A stretch of 64,000 nucleotides of DNA from JBMYRH01 sp049602155. Its GTDB lineage: Bacteria; Myxococcota_A; UBA9042; PHBI01; JBMYRH01. The stretch covers positions 62,001 to 126,000 of the forward strand of contig JBMYRH010000006.1 in assembly GCA_049602155.1 (NCBI GenBank). Reading direction: 5' to 3'. Under the pieces are notes generated by a model. It saw only the letters and a list, made by a program, of their open reading frames with translations. It made no database searches and had not been told where the DNA came from. Both the position numbers and the translations under genes were made by a program. Every line of letters begins with the position of its first letter. The first letter of the stretch is position 1. Of this stretch, positions 17,046 to 25,810 are shown piece by piece.

Positions 17046-18128
17046 CTAGGCGCTAAAGGCGCTCAGCAGATCACGGGCACGGCCACTCACGATGGCTTCA
17101 TGCGCCATCCCTACGCCGCGCATCACGGTGGAGGCCTTCCCTACCTGCGTGAGGACTGTGCCCGCTAAGAGGCGTACGGTCTGTCCAGGGAGCTGTCTGC
17201 GTTTCCGATGAAGTGCATCATCCCAGAGGTCCGCGACGACCTCCGCGCTCAGCGCTCCGAAGTCCGGGGCCTCCGAGAGGAGGAGGCCGTAGCTCTTCGG
17301 GCGCAGCATGAGGTCCAGCGGTTCGCCCAGTCGATTGTAGCCCACGACGAGGGTGTCCTTGTGGACGGCAGGGTCCACGTGACCTTCCCGGCCTTTGACA
17401 AGCGTGGCTGAGGTCACCCCTCGGTCCCGGAGCAGCGCGACGAGCTCGTCTTGGTAGCCTTGGTGGACCCACCCCGTCACGACGTGGGTGTGCTCAGCCC
17501 CACGGAGCGGGGTGACCAGCTTCTCGAGGAGCGCGAGGCAAGGGCGCTTGGCGATGTCGCGTCGCACCTCGTTGAGCGCCGCTAAGGCTGGGCAGAAGTC
17601 CTCGACGTCCACATAAGCGACGCCGACCTCATCAAGCTTAGACGCCGCGGCCTCGACACTCTTTAGTCCGGCGCCTATCCCGACGTCTTGCCCGCGAGCC
17701 TGAAAGACTTGGCGCGCTGTCAGGCCGTGCTTTGGGGGGACGTCGGCCCCACCGTGGAGGTAGGTCGGTACACCACACGCCGCTAAGACGGCGGCGGTCG
17801 GGGCGGCGAAGTGCGGCGTCCGAGTGAATCCGTTGTACGGGTCGGCGAGGCTGACCACGTCGGGGCTCTTCGCGCTCACCACCCTGGCGCTCGCGATCAG
17901 CGCATCGAGGAAGCCGAGGTTCTCGTCAGTCGTCTCCCGCTTGAGCCGCGCTGCCAACAAGAAAGCCCCTTGCTGCACGGGGCTGACATCTCCGGTCAGC
18001 GCCAAGCGCATCGCCTCACGTGCTTGCTCACGCGTCAGGTCTCTGCTGCCCACTGGCCCGATAGCGATGCGTGACAGGATGCCCTGCATCGCGACCCAGT
18101 CATCTGATTTTGCGGCGGTCGTCGTCAC
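17046..18128 (-). CDS. TrpD2/YbiB-like glycosyltransferase-family-3 protein
   Basis: Homologue of anthranilate phosphoribosyltransferase (nucleoside-phosphorylase-like fold), 360 residues. The TrpD GTGGD loop is replaced by ADPYNGFTRTPHFA and the KHGNRS loop by PPKHGLTARQV; these changes match the TrpD2/YbiB branch, which is not a tryptophan-synthesis enzyme and has been linked to nucleic-acid binding (established knowledge). GTG 18128 is supported by GAGGAG seven bases upstream. The gene is divergent from hemE across about 106 bases and has no trp genes nearby. The function here is unknown; calling it trpD would be wrong. Confidence 0.75.
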   Translation of the reverse strand: MTTTAAKSDDWVAMQGILSRIAIGPVGSRDLTREQAREAMRLALTGDVSPVQQGAFLLAARLKRETTDENLGFLDALIASARVVSAKSPDVVSLADPYNGFTRTPHFAAPTAAVLAACGVPTYLHGGADVPPKHGLTARQVFQARGQDVGIGAGLKSVEAAASKLDEVGVAYVDVEDFCPALAALNEVRRDIAKRPCLALLEKLVTPLRGAEHTHVVTGWVHQGYQDELVALLRDRGVTSATLVKGREGHVDPAVHKDTLVVGYNRLGEPLDLMLRPKSYGLLLSEAPDFGALSAEVVADLWDDALHRKRRQLPGQTVRLLAGTVLTQVGKASTVMRGVGMAHEAIVSGRARDLLSAFSA

Positions 18129-18234
18129 TTCTCAGCTCCTCGCCGGGCGATGGTACACCGGGCGTGAGAAAGAGGACAAAGCGCGTGACGTCAGGTGCTG
18201 GACGGAGCGCCTGTGTGCGTGCTACTCGGCAGAC

Positions 18235-19278
18235 ATGAATCCTACGACTCGTTTCCTAAATGCTTGCTACGCCAAACCCGTTGACCGCCCGCCCGTGTGG
18301 CTGATGCGGCAGGCTGGGCGCTACATGGACTCCTATCAAGCCGTGCGCAAGCGCGTGAGCTTCATGGAGCTGTGTCGGACGCCCGAGTTGGCGTGTGAAG
18401 TGACGATGATGCCCATCGAGCAGCTCGGTGTAGACGCTGCGATCCTCTTCAGCGACATCCTAGTGCCCTTGGAGCCGATGGGGGTGAAGGTCTGGTTTGA
18501 CGGTGGTCCGCAGATCGCCCCGCCAGTACGCTGCCCGGCCGACGTGGATGCGCTCCGTGTCGAGGGTGTCGCGGACGATGTGGGCTACGTGTACGAGGCG
18601 ATTGGCTTGATCCGCAAAGCCATCGCGTCTCGAGAGTTGCCGCTGCTCGGGTTCTCCGGGTCACCTTGGACGCTCGCCAGCTACCTGATCGAGGGTGGGA
18701 CGAGCCGTAACCATCATGAGCTGAAGCGCATGATGTTCGCAGAGCCAGCGGCGTTGCATCGTTTGCTCGACAAGCTCGCGACGGTGGTCAGCGCCTATCT
18801 TCGACGACAAATCGAGGCAGGGGTTCATGCGGTCCAGATCTTCGACACCTGGGGCGTCCTCCTTGACCGGACGACCTGGGAGGCGTTCTCGGGTCACTAC
18901 ACCGCCCGCATCATGCGAGAGCTGGCCGACTGCGGTGTGCCGCTCATTCACTACACAAAGGGCACCCACCTGCTCGCCTCAGCGGCCGCCTTGCCATGCG
19001 ATGTGGTCAGCGTGGATTGGACCGTCGAGCTTGGCCCCTTGCGTCAGCAGCTGGGGCCTGGGCGTGGTATTCAAGGAAACATCGATCCCGCGGTCATGCG
19101 CGCGCCGGATGCGGTCATCGAGGACGCTGTGCGTCGTTGCCTCGAGGCACATGGGCCTGGACCGGGTCACATCGTGAACTTTGGTCACGGTATCACCCCC
19201 GATGCGAACGTCGACTCTGCGCGCCACTTGGTTGAGACCGTGCAGGAGCTAGGTGTCGCGTTCGGCGGAGCGCCATGA
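18235..19278 (+). CDS. hemE: Uroporphyrinogen decarboxylase
   Basis: Decarboxylates the four acetate side chains of uroporphyrinogen III to coproporphyrinogen III in haem synthesis; 347 residues, normal length. The N-terminal signature PPVWLMRQAGRYM contains the active-site Arg. The conserved aspartate is in ILFSDILVP, GFSGSPWTLASYLIEGG is the second signature, and the late active-site His is in NFGHGITPDANV. ATG 18235 matches the family start although upstream sequence is open. It overlaps the next gene by ATGA, giving a coupled hemE-hemY pair. No clear promoter was seen in the 106-base divergent gap. Confidence 0.96.
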   Translation: MNPTTRFLNACYAKPVDRPPVWLMRQAGRYMDSYQAVRKRVSFMELCRTPELACEVTMMPIEQLGVDAAILFSDILVPLEPMGVKVWFDGGPQIAPPVRCPADVDALRVEGVADDVGYVYEAIGLIRKAIASRELPLLGFSGSPWTLASYLIEGGTSRNHHELKRMMFAEPAALHRLLDKLATVVSAYLRRQIEAGVHAVQIFDTWGVLLDRTTWEAFSGHYTARIMRELADCGVPLIHYTKGTHLLASAAALPCDVVSVDWTVELGPLRQQLGPGRGIQGNIDPAVMRAPDAVIEDAVRRCLEAHGPGPGHIVNFGHGITPDANVDSARHLVETVQELGVAFGGAP

Positions 19279-20699
19279 GTGAGCAGGAAGGGCGCGGGGC
19301 TGACGCACCGCTCCCCGTCGTAGTGATCGGTGCAGGGATGGCGGGGCTCACCGCGGCGTGGTGGCTCCACCAATCGAATGTCCCCGTCACTGTCCTGGAG
19401 CGCGCGGACCACGCCGGTGGCGTGGTGGGGACGACCGAGCTCGGCGGTCACGTCTTTGAGCGTGGCCCATCGACCGTCATCGCGAGTGCGCCGGCAGTGA
19501 ACGAGTTGATCGACGCCGTCGGGCTCCGTGACTCGGTGCAGCGGAGCAACCCGCACGCCCATCGACGCCTCATCTGGCGTGGCGGCGCGCTTCATGAGGC
19601 GCCCTCTGGCCCGCTGAGCTTCCTGGGCAGTTCGCTGCTTGGTTTCGGGGGTAAGCTCCGAATGCTCAGAGAGCCTTGGGTGAGCGCCCGTACGTCACAT
19701 CCCGATGAGACGTTAAAGGGCTTCCTTGAGCGCCGTATCGGCCCCGGCGCGACAGCCGCCTTTGCCGATCCCTTTGTGACTGGGGTGTATGCCGGGCGCT
19801 TGGAGCACCTCGGTGCGGACGCGTTCCCACGGCTGGTGGGCTTCGAGCGTGACCACGGGAGCCTCGTGCGCGGCATGATGGCGTCCCAGAAGAAGGCCAA
19901 GGCCGCTGGTGATGGGCGGGAATTGCCGAAGGGGCTCCTGTCGTTTGATGGTGGCCTGCAGGTGCTCCCCGGCACCATCCGCAAGCAGCTCGGCACGCGG
20001 CTGCGCTTCGGGCACGAGGTGTTCGGGATCGAGCCCGTCGGGACGAAAGGAGAGGGCGGCTGGATTGTCCGTGCAGTCGCAGGGGGGCGCCACGTGGACT
20101 ACGACGCCTCGGCGGTGGTCATCGCGACGCCGAGCTACGTGTCACACTCACTCCTAGAGCGCATGGACGCGACTTTGGCCGCGCCCATCAAGGACATCCC
20201 CCATCCCCACGTGGCCTCTGTGGGGCTGGGCTATCGGCGAGATGCCGTGGCGCATCCGCTGGACGCGTTTGGGTTGCTCTGTTCCTCGGAGGAGTCGGAG
20301 ATCTCGGAGACCGGTGTCTTGGGGGTCATCTTCGCATCGACGGTCTTCGAAGGCAGGGCGCCAGCCAACTGTGTCAGCCTGAGTGTGATCATGGGGGGCA
20401 GCAGGAACCCGGAGTGTGCCCAGCACGAAGACAGTATCTTGGTGGACCAAGCGCGTGCTGGGCTCGCGGTGCTCCTAGGCGTTCGTGGGCTCCCCAACGC
20501 CGTGGAGGTCGCCCGCTGGCCGCGCGCGATCCCTCAGTACCAACCTGGACATGGGCGACGCATCGCTGAGCTGCGAGAAGGGCTGAGCGCTTGGCACGGG
20601 CTCCACCTCGCGGGGAACTACCTAGATGGTGTGGGCTTGGAGCAGACTGTCGCCTCTGGCACCACGGCTGCACGTGCCATCCTGGTGGCCAACGCTTAG
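19275..20699 (+). CDS. hemY: Protoporphyrinogen oxidase (HemY/PPOX type)
   Basis: FAD enzyme oxidising protoporphyrinogen IX (or coproporphyrinogen) in the late haem pathway; 474 residues. The N-terminal dinucleotide-binding motif is VVVIGAGMAGLTAAWWL followed by the LERADHAGG acidic end. DPFVTGVYAGRLEHLGADAFP is typical of the family, and the C-terminal FAD contact is LAGNYLDGVGLEQTVASG. It overlaps hemE by 4 bases. The stop overlaps the convergent MepA-like gene by TTAG. Assignment to the PPOX or the coproporphyrinogen branch is not possible by eye. Confidence 0.93.
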   Translation: MSEQEGRGADAPLPVVVIGAGMAGLTAAWWLHQSNVPVTVLERADHAGGVVGTTELGGHVFERGPSTVIASAPAVNELIDAVGLRDSVQRSNPHAHRRLIWRGGALHEAPSGPLSFLGSSLLGFGGKLRMLREPWVSARTSHPDETLKGFLERRIGPGATAAFADPFVTGVYAGRLEHLGADAFPRLVGFERDHGSLVRGMMASQKKAKAAGDGRELPKGLLSFDGGLQVLPGTIRKQLGTRLRFGHEVFGIEPVGTKGEGGWIVRAVAGGRHVDYDASAVVIATPSYVSHSLLERMDATLAAPIKDIPHPHVASVGLGYRRDAVAHPLDAFGLLCSSEESEISETGVLGVIFASTVFEGRAPANCVSLSVIMGGSRNPECAQHEDSILVDQARAGLAVLLGVRGLPNAVEVARWPRAIPQYQPGHGRRIAELREGLSAWHGLHLAGNYLDGVGLEQTVASGTTAARAILVANA

Positions 20700-22222
20700 G
20701 GTTCCGCGAGCCCTTCAAGCAAGGCGCGAGCCCGGGCATCGCTGCGCTTAGTCGGCGCTTCTAGCCGGAGGTGATGATGCGCATCATGTCCTGCCGCCCG
20801 TCGCATCTTGCGCCATAGGGCGGAGCGCTCTTGAGCTGGCGAGAGGTGCCGCTCTAGAGCGCGAATGATCGGCCTAGAGATGAGGACCACGTCGATGGCC
20901 GTCCCGAGCTCCTTGGCAGCCGCCTCTACGGACTGGAACCAAGCCCACGTGAGCTCTGCGTTGAACACAGAGAGGTCGATCGCAAAGTGACGCGTGTTTC
21001 GATGCGTGACAAATGAGATGTCCGCGTCCGAGCCCGACATGTGGCTCACGTGGCCGGCCTCGCGCATCGCCTGCCAGCGCGTCCATGCCCTGTCCCCGTG
21101 GGCGTCCGGCGCCTCGCGCACCCATCGTTGCTCTCGTGGCAAGCTTCCGGGCTTTCGTTGTTGCCACTTGGCCATGCGAGCTGTCTCTACGTCGCGCATT
21201 CGGAGGCGCTTCTTTTGGCGCTTCCGCGAATAGGTGATGAGCTGACGCTTCTTCGCACTGTCGACCCAGTGGTCCCGCCACCGTCGCTCGGTCTCCCCAG
21301 ACTCTCCGAAGTGCCTGACCACCTCGCTGGAGACACGAGTCCCGCGCTTGGCGATGGCTGCGAACGTGCCGAAGGCAGAGCTCTGCTCCTCGGCCGTGAC
21401 GCGGCGGGGGAAGGTGTAGCGGATGGTGCTGGTGCGGAGGCCGAGCGGGCCCCCTTCGTCGAGCTGCGCGGTTAACTCATGCCGCACAAGGACGGCATCC
21501 TCTGGGCTCTCGAAGCGGCTGATCTCTGGCCCAAAGTCCGAAGCGCTCAAGTGCTCCTCGACGATCCAACGTCCACCCTCCAATCGGGCCTGATTGAGGA
21601 GCCTGAGAGCGTCTTCCCCGCCGACCTTACGCACGAGCACATTGTGGAGAATGTTCCCCCCGAAGGGCTGCGCTAAATCGCCCACCGTGAGTCGGGCGGC
21701 GGGGTGTTTGGCGTGGAAGAGCTCCCAAGCGCGAATCAGGACCGCGGCCATCGTGCGGGTGACCCAGGTGCGCTGGCGGACACGATCGCGACGGCCAAAG
21801 GGGGGCAGCCCCTTGTTCTCCCAGCGCCATAGGTCGACCAGGTCCGTGGTCCCCGAGGGCCGTGCATGCTGGCCATGCAGGCGCTTGTGCTGCTCCCGCA
21901 GGTCCCCATCGCGCTTAATCCCCATCCAAGTGGCGTGAAGTCGCTCAGGGGATGACGTGCGTAGGGTTGGGAGCGCTTGTAGCGCACCTCGCAGGCCCTG
22001 CTCGATCATTGGCACCTGCAGCGTGGCCAAGGTGGCGCCGGTCAGGACCCCTGGGTGGACCGACGGTGCGGGCGCCGGAGCTGGCGCCGGAGGACGCGGC
22101 GGTGGCTCATCAGGGAGCGATACACGTGGCTCCGCTGCTTCCCTCAAAGGCGGCGGGGGGCCACACGCCACGAGGGCCAGGATGACGCCGCAGAGGGCTC
22201 GATGAGGGCAAGTCAGGGGCAC
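20696..22222 (-). CDS. MepA-like (M74) murein endopeptidase lipoprotein with a large insertion
   Basis: Predicted periplasmic/outer-membrane peptidoglycan hydrolase of the penicillin-insensitive endopeptidase family. Start GTG 22222; lipobox LVAC (Cys20), then a Pro/Ala-rich stalk. The zinc-site motifs of MepA are visible: SHMSGSDADISF (His plus Asp at +7) near residue 395 and HDAHHHLRL near 485. The upstream family motif RLTVGDLAQPFGG lies near residue 180, leaving about 200 residues of basic, Arg/Lys-rich sequence between motifs that are adjacent in ordinary MepA. Total 508 residues against about 270 for MepA. The metal ligands are intact, so activity is plausible. Confidence 0.75.
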   Translation of the reverse strand: MPLTCPHRALCGVILALVACGPPPPLREAAEPRVSLPDEPPPRPPAPAPAPAPSVHPGVLTGATLATLQVPMIEQGLRGALQALPTLRTSSPERLHATWMGIKRDGDLREQHKRLHGQHARPSGTTDLVDLWRWENKGLPPFGRRDRVRQRTWVTRTMAAVLIRAWELFHAKHPAARLTVGDLAQPFGGNILHNVLVRKVGGEDALRLLNQARLEGGRWIVEEHLSASDFGPEISRFESPEDAVLVRHELTAQLDEGGPLGLRTSTIRYTFPRRVTAEEQSSAFGTFAAIAKRGTRVSSEVVRHFGESGETERRWRDHWVDSAKKRQLITYSRKRQKKRLRMRDVETARMAKWQQRKPGSLPREQRWVREAPDAHGDRAWTRWQAMREAGHVSHMSGSDADISFVTHRNTRHFAIDLSVFNAELTWAWFQSVEAAAKELGTAIDVVLISRPIIRALERHLSPAQERSALWRKMRRAAGHDAHHHLRLEAPTKRSDARARALLEGLAEP

Positions 22223-22293
22223 AGGCGCATCTTCCGTCGCGGAGGTCCCGCGAGCAAGTTTGACGACGTCGTCACGGCAACGCCACCCGGGGC

Positions 22294-24690
22294 CTATTCA
22301 GTGACTGACCAAGAGACAGTCCAGTCGTCACACCCATAGTCTAGGAGCGAGATGAGTGGCTTCACTTGGATGTCCAGGTAGCTCACGTCCTCGGATCCAC
22401 AGTTCATGTCTGATTCAAGGTTGAGCGTCGCGTTGCTGCCGCCGTTTGATACGGCGCAGACTTGGGCGCTGTTGGCGCACAGGGCGGTGTTCGTCGACCA
22501 ACATGCGCAGACTTCGTAGTCCTCGGAGCCACCAGGGGCATTGAGTAAGACGGTCGCCTTGAGAGACTCATCCTGACCGTCGGTGACGCAGAAGTCGCTC
22601 AGGTCCTCAGTGGCCTCGATCGTGAACCAGTCGATGTCCCCCAGGGGCAAGATCTTGCCAGACACGACCGCGTTCGAGTCGGCAGGGTAAGTCCCCATGA
22701 TGGTGATGATGTCGGACCAAGCATCTTGAAAATCGGCCCCAAACGACGTGTCCGCGTAGTGCCCTTCGTCGGTGATGCCATCGCAGTCGTTGTCGATCAT
22801 GTCGCATGACTCCGCGGGCGCGGCAGGGCAGGTGTTTCCACAGGTCGGCGATTGGGTGCACGTTGTGTAGTCGAAGCAAGATGTGGGGGTGTCCGCCGTG
22901 CACCCAACCCAGGTCCCTTCAAAGCAGGTCTCCACTCCTGCACCGCACTCTGTCGTGCAACCTTGCGTAAGGCCCTCGTCGGTGAGCCCATCACAATCGT
23001 CGTCTAGGGCGTTGCATAGCTCTGCGCCCGACTCTGGACCATCCTCACAGACTAACGACGTGCCATTGCACACGTAGACGCCGTCTTGGCACTCGTCGCT
23101 GTCTGCTCCGTCACATGGCGTGCCCTTGTTCGACCAACCTTCGTCTATGCCGCCGTCGCAGTCGTCGTCGGCATCATTACAGAGCTCCTCCACAGCGTCA
23201 GGGGTGTCGTTGCAGACCAAGGTGTCATTGGCGCAGGCCCACACGCCATCTAAGCAGAGGTCATCGTCATCGCCGTCGCAGGCTTCCCCTTTGGTCGCGA
23301 AGATCTCGTCGATCGCGCCATCACAGTCGTCATCGATGCCGTTACAGAGCTCCACTAGGCCGTCGGACGCATCCTGACACACCAAGCTGCCCTGCATGCA
23401 GAGGTAGACTCCGTCCGTACAGCTGTCCGGATCCTCTCCATCACATGCGGTCGCGCTCTCTGGGAAGGCTTCGTCCACGTTGGTGTCGCAGTCATCGTCT
23501 AAGCCGTTGCACGTCTCGATCGTGTCGGCGCTCTCGTCATTGCAGACCGCTGCGCCGTCTTGGCAGACCCATTCACCCTCCGGGCAGGCATCCGCGTCCT
23601 CACCGTCACAGGCCTCCCCGACCTGCTCAAAGCCCTCATCGATGATCTCATCGCAGTCATCGTCGACACCGTTGCAGAGCTCTGGGGTGGGGCCGTTCCA
23701 TTCGTTACAGATGAGGCCGCCCCCATGGCAGGTCCACTCTCCGGTCACGCAGGCGTCTACATCATCCCCGTCGCACGGCTCTCCAAGCAGCGGGAACGCC
23801 TCGTCTGTCGCGCCATCACAGTCATCGTCCACGTCGTTACAGACCTCCACGGATGACTCGAGGGCGTCGCATTCCGTGAGGCCTTCAGGCGTGCACATTC
23901 GCTCGCCTTGGCAGCTCCCAAAACCACCAGTGACGGAACATGCCGTAGAGGCTGAGACCGATATCGACGCAGCGTTACATGTGCAGAGCCCGTCCGCTGG
24001 CTGGCACAGCTGGAGAGAGGCGCCGTCGACCTCAAGGACCTTGCAGACGCCCCCCTGCGGGCAGTCCGCTGTGGATGCGCAGGCCGTCGCGCAGAACGAG
24101 CCCGAGCCGTCGTCTTGTGCCATGCAGCGGTGCGGTGAGGTTGCGAGGAGCGCAGGGGCGCACTGGCCGTGAGTGTCGCAAGGCCGGCAATAGAAGACAT
24201 GATCCGGGATGCACACGTAGGTGATCTCCGCCGCCCCGGTGTTGATCCCTTGGCAGCTCATCCCTGGGGGGCAGTCCGCTTCGCAGGTCTTCGTGCAGAT
24301 ATCACCGTCTGGCCCCTCCACGCACCAACCACTCAAGCACTCACTGTCGTCATCGCAGGGGAGGCCACAGTCAGGGCAGCTTGGATCGTTGGCGGGCCCC
24401 ACGCCGTCGGACGGGACCTCCGCTGCGTCACCCTGCTGGGTGTTCGTGGTGTCCGTCGGGGACCCTTGTTCCGACCAGTCGGTCACGTCCAAGGGCGACA
24501 CGCTCTCACCCCCGTCCGCCTCAATGGCATCACTCGCGGGTGTCCCTGCGTCTTGTGGGGCGCGCCCCTGCATCGCGAACCCATCATTGAGCGGCACGGA
24601 GGGGACCTCCACGTCGCTACCGCCACTGCAGCTTACAGTGACTAGCAGAGCCGCTGCAGCCATCATGTTGCGTGGGAGAAGCGCGCGCAT
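22294..24690 (-). CDS. MopE-repeat surface lipoprotein
   Basis: Predicted outer-surface lipoprotein, 798 residues from ATG 24690 (AGGAG six bases upstream, so the longer open frame is rejected). The lipobox is VTVSC (Cys22), followed by a T/D/S-rich stalk to about residue 95 and several Cys-rich units to about 270. Seven acidic repeats of the form CNxxDDDCDGxxDE occur between about 280 and 642; this is the MopE/metal-binding repeat of methanotroph and deltaproteobacterial surface proteins (calcium-type ligation is inferred). The last 155 residues contain LGDIDWFTIEAT, resembling bacterial pre-peptidase C-terminal domains. A TTGAAC-N17-TACCCT promoter precedes it. Confidence 0.85.
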   Translation of the reverse strand: MRALLPRNMMAAAALLVTVSCSGGSDVEVPSVPLNDGFAMQGRAPQDAGTPASDAIEADGGESVSPLDVTDWSEQGSPTDTTNTQQGDAAEVPSDGVGPANDPSCPDCGLPCDDDSECLSGWCVEGPDGDICTKTCEADCPPGMSCQGINTGAAEITYVCIPDHVFYCRPCDTHGQCAPALLATSPHRCMAQDDGSGSFCATACASTADCPQGGVCKVLEVDGASLQLCQPADGLCTCNAASISVSASTACSVTGGFGSCQGERMCTPEGLTECDALESSVEVCNDVDDDCDGATDEAFPLLGEPCDGDDVDACVTGEWTCHGGGLICNEWNGPTPELCNGVDDDCDEIIDEGFEQVGEACDGEDADACPEGEWVCQDGAAVCNDESADTIETCNGLDDDCDTNVDEAFPESATACDGEDPDSCTDGVYLCMQGSLVCQDASDGLVELCNGIDDDCDGAIDEIFATKGEACDGDDDDLCLDGVWACANDTLVCNDTPDAVEELCNDADDDCDGGIDEGWSNKGTPCDGADSDECQDGVYVCNGTSLVCEDGPESGAELCNALDDDCDGLTDEGLTQGCTTECGAGVETCFEGTWVGCTADTPTSCFDYTTCTQSPTCGNTCPAAPAESCDMIDNDCDGITDEGHYADTSFGADFQDAWSDIITIMGTYPADSNAVVSGKILPLGDIDWFTIEATEDLSDFCVTDGQDESLKATVLLNAPGGSEDYEVCACWSTNTALCANSAQVCAVSNGGSNATLNLESDMNCGSEDVSYLDIQVKPLISLLDYGCDDWTVSWSVTE

Positions 24691-24721
24691 GAGGGACTCC
24701 TGATTCGTCATGAGTACCGGG

Positions 24722-24750
24722 AGGGTACGGATTGGAGCGCGGGAGTTCAA
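24722..24750 (-). promoter_or_regulatory. Sigma70-type promoter for the MopE lipoprotein
   Basis: Minus strand: TTGAAC (24750-24745), 17-base spacer, TACCCT (24727-24722), about 31 bases before ATG 24690. The same -35 and spacing recur before the 3037-residue lipoprotein. Confidence 0.6.
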
Positions 24751-24763
24751 CGTTACGGTGTCG

Positions 24764-25720
24764 TCATCGCAGGGCTTTTTCTAGGCCTTCGAGGGCAGCC
24801 TTGGCTTTCTCGTCGCCCATGCGCCTCGCGACTTCGAGGGCCTGTGTGACCAGCTCGAGGCCCGTCGCATAGTGCGCCCTCAGCGCGTGCCTCTTCAGGT
24901 ATCCCGCGTAGATGCGAGTGAGGGTGAGTCGAGATGGGGCGCGTCGCGCGACCCACTCAAGGCTCCGTGCGCCGTGCTCTAAGCGCCCCAGAGAGGCCTG
25001 GGCCTTTCCGTACCAAGACCACGCGCTGTAGACCCATGACGTCTCGGGGTATCGCTCGCCAAGCTCTCGCCACAGATGCTGAGCGACAGAGGGTTCGCGG
25101 CGTACGCGATGATAATACCGGCCCAATGTCCACAGCGCCTCCGGTGCCGCGTCGGATTCCGGCCAACGCAGCGCAACCCATTGGAGGCTTGTCACACCTC
25201 TGTCCGTGTGGCCCCTTTCCAGAAGCGCTCTCCCGAGTGCGAGCTGAGCTTGAGGGGCCTCAGGGGTGCGCTTGACGGCACCCTCTAGCGCCTGCAGTGA
25301 CTCGGCTGATGCGGTGACTGCGCTGAGGCTTCGAGTCCACGCCTCTTTGCCGTCAAAGCCGACAACTCGCCCGAGCTCCGTCCCGCCCTTATCCAGCACA
25401 AGGGCCGAGGGGTACGACAGGACCACATACCGCGCCACAAGCGCCTCGCCACCCGCCGCGTCCACGTCGATCTTCACGGCGCGGTGGCGTGCAGTCGCTG
25501 TCCGGCCATCGTCCGTACCGAGCAGCTCCTTCTCCAGGGTTTGACACGCAGGACACCAATCCGCAGTGAAGTAGAGCAGCGTTGGGCGCAAGTCGCGTTG
25601 TCCAGCGGTGATGGCCTCGGCCACCGTGCCTTTGAACCAGGAGACTGAGGCGATCGAGGGCGACGCCCATGACAGCGCCAGCAAGAGGCACGTGATACCA
25701 GCCCGATGAGGTACGTTCAT
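24764..25720 (-). CDS. Exported thioredoxin-fold protein with TPR-like C-terminus
   Basis: 318 residues: a signal peptide to about residue 24 (ASPSIAS), a thioredoxin-like domain about 27-130 with the active site ADWCPACQ (C56, C59), the cis-Pro region YPSALVLDKGG, and then helical repeats (about 140-318, e.g. AQLALGRALLERGHTDRG, APEALWTLGRYYHR) of TPR type. This architecture fits a periplasmic thiol oxidoreductase acting within a complex; the CPAC loop and lack of a second domain do not tell oxidase from reductase. It lies 73 bases upstream of the MopE lipoprotein gene on the same strand. A role in folding the many disulfide-rich lipoproteins of this window is an inference. Confidence 0.82.
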   Translation of the reverse strand: MNVPHRAGITCLLLALSWASPSIASVSWFKGTVAEAITAGQRDLRPTLLYFTADWCPACQTLEKELLGTDDGRTATARHRAVKIDVDAAGGEALVARYVVLSYPSALVLDKGGTELGRVVGFDGKEAWTRSLSAVTASAESLQALEGAVKRTPEAPQAQLALGRALLERGHTDRGVTSLQWVALRWPESDAAPEALWTLGRYYHRVRREPSVAQHLWRELGERYPETSWVYSAWSWYGKAQASLGRLEHGARSLEWVARRAPSRLTLTRIYAGYLKRHALRAHYATGLELVTQALEVARRMGDEKAKAALEGLEKALR

Positions 25721-25810
25721 GCCCCCTGTTTAACCGAGGTGTTGCGCGATCGCTAGGGCGGAGCAACCGGACCCTTGCGCTCAAAGGTCGACAGGCCTCA
25801 AGGTGCCCCC

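Noticed and set aside
17046..18128. Annotation as trpD
   Set aside because: The PRPP- and anthranilate-binding loops are replaced and no trp genes are nearby.
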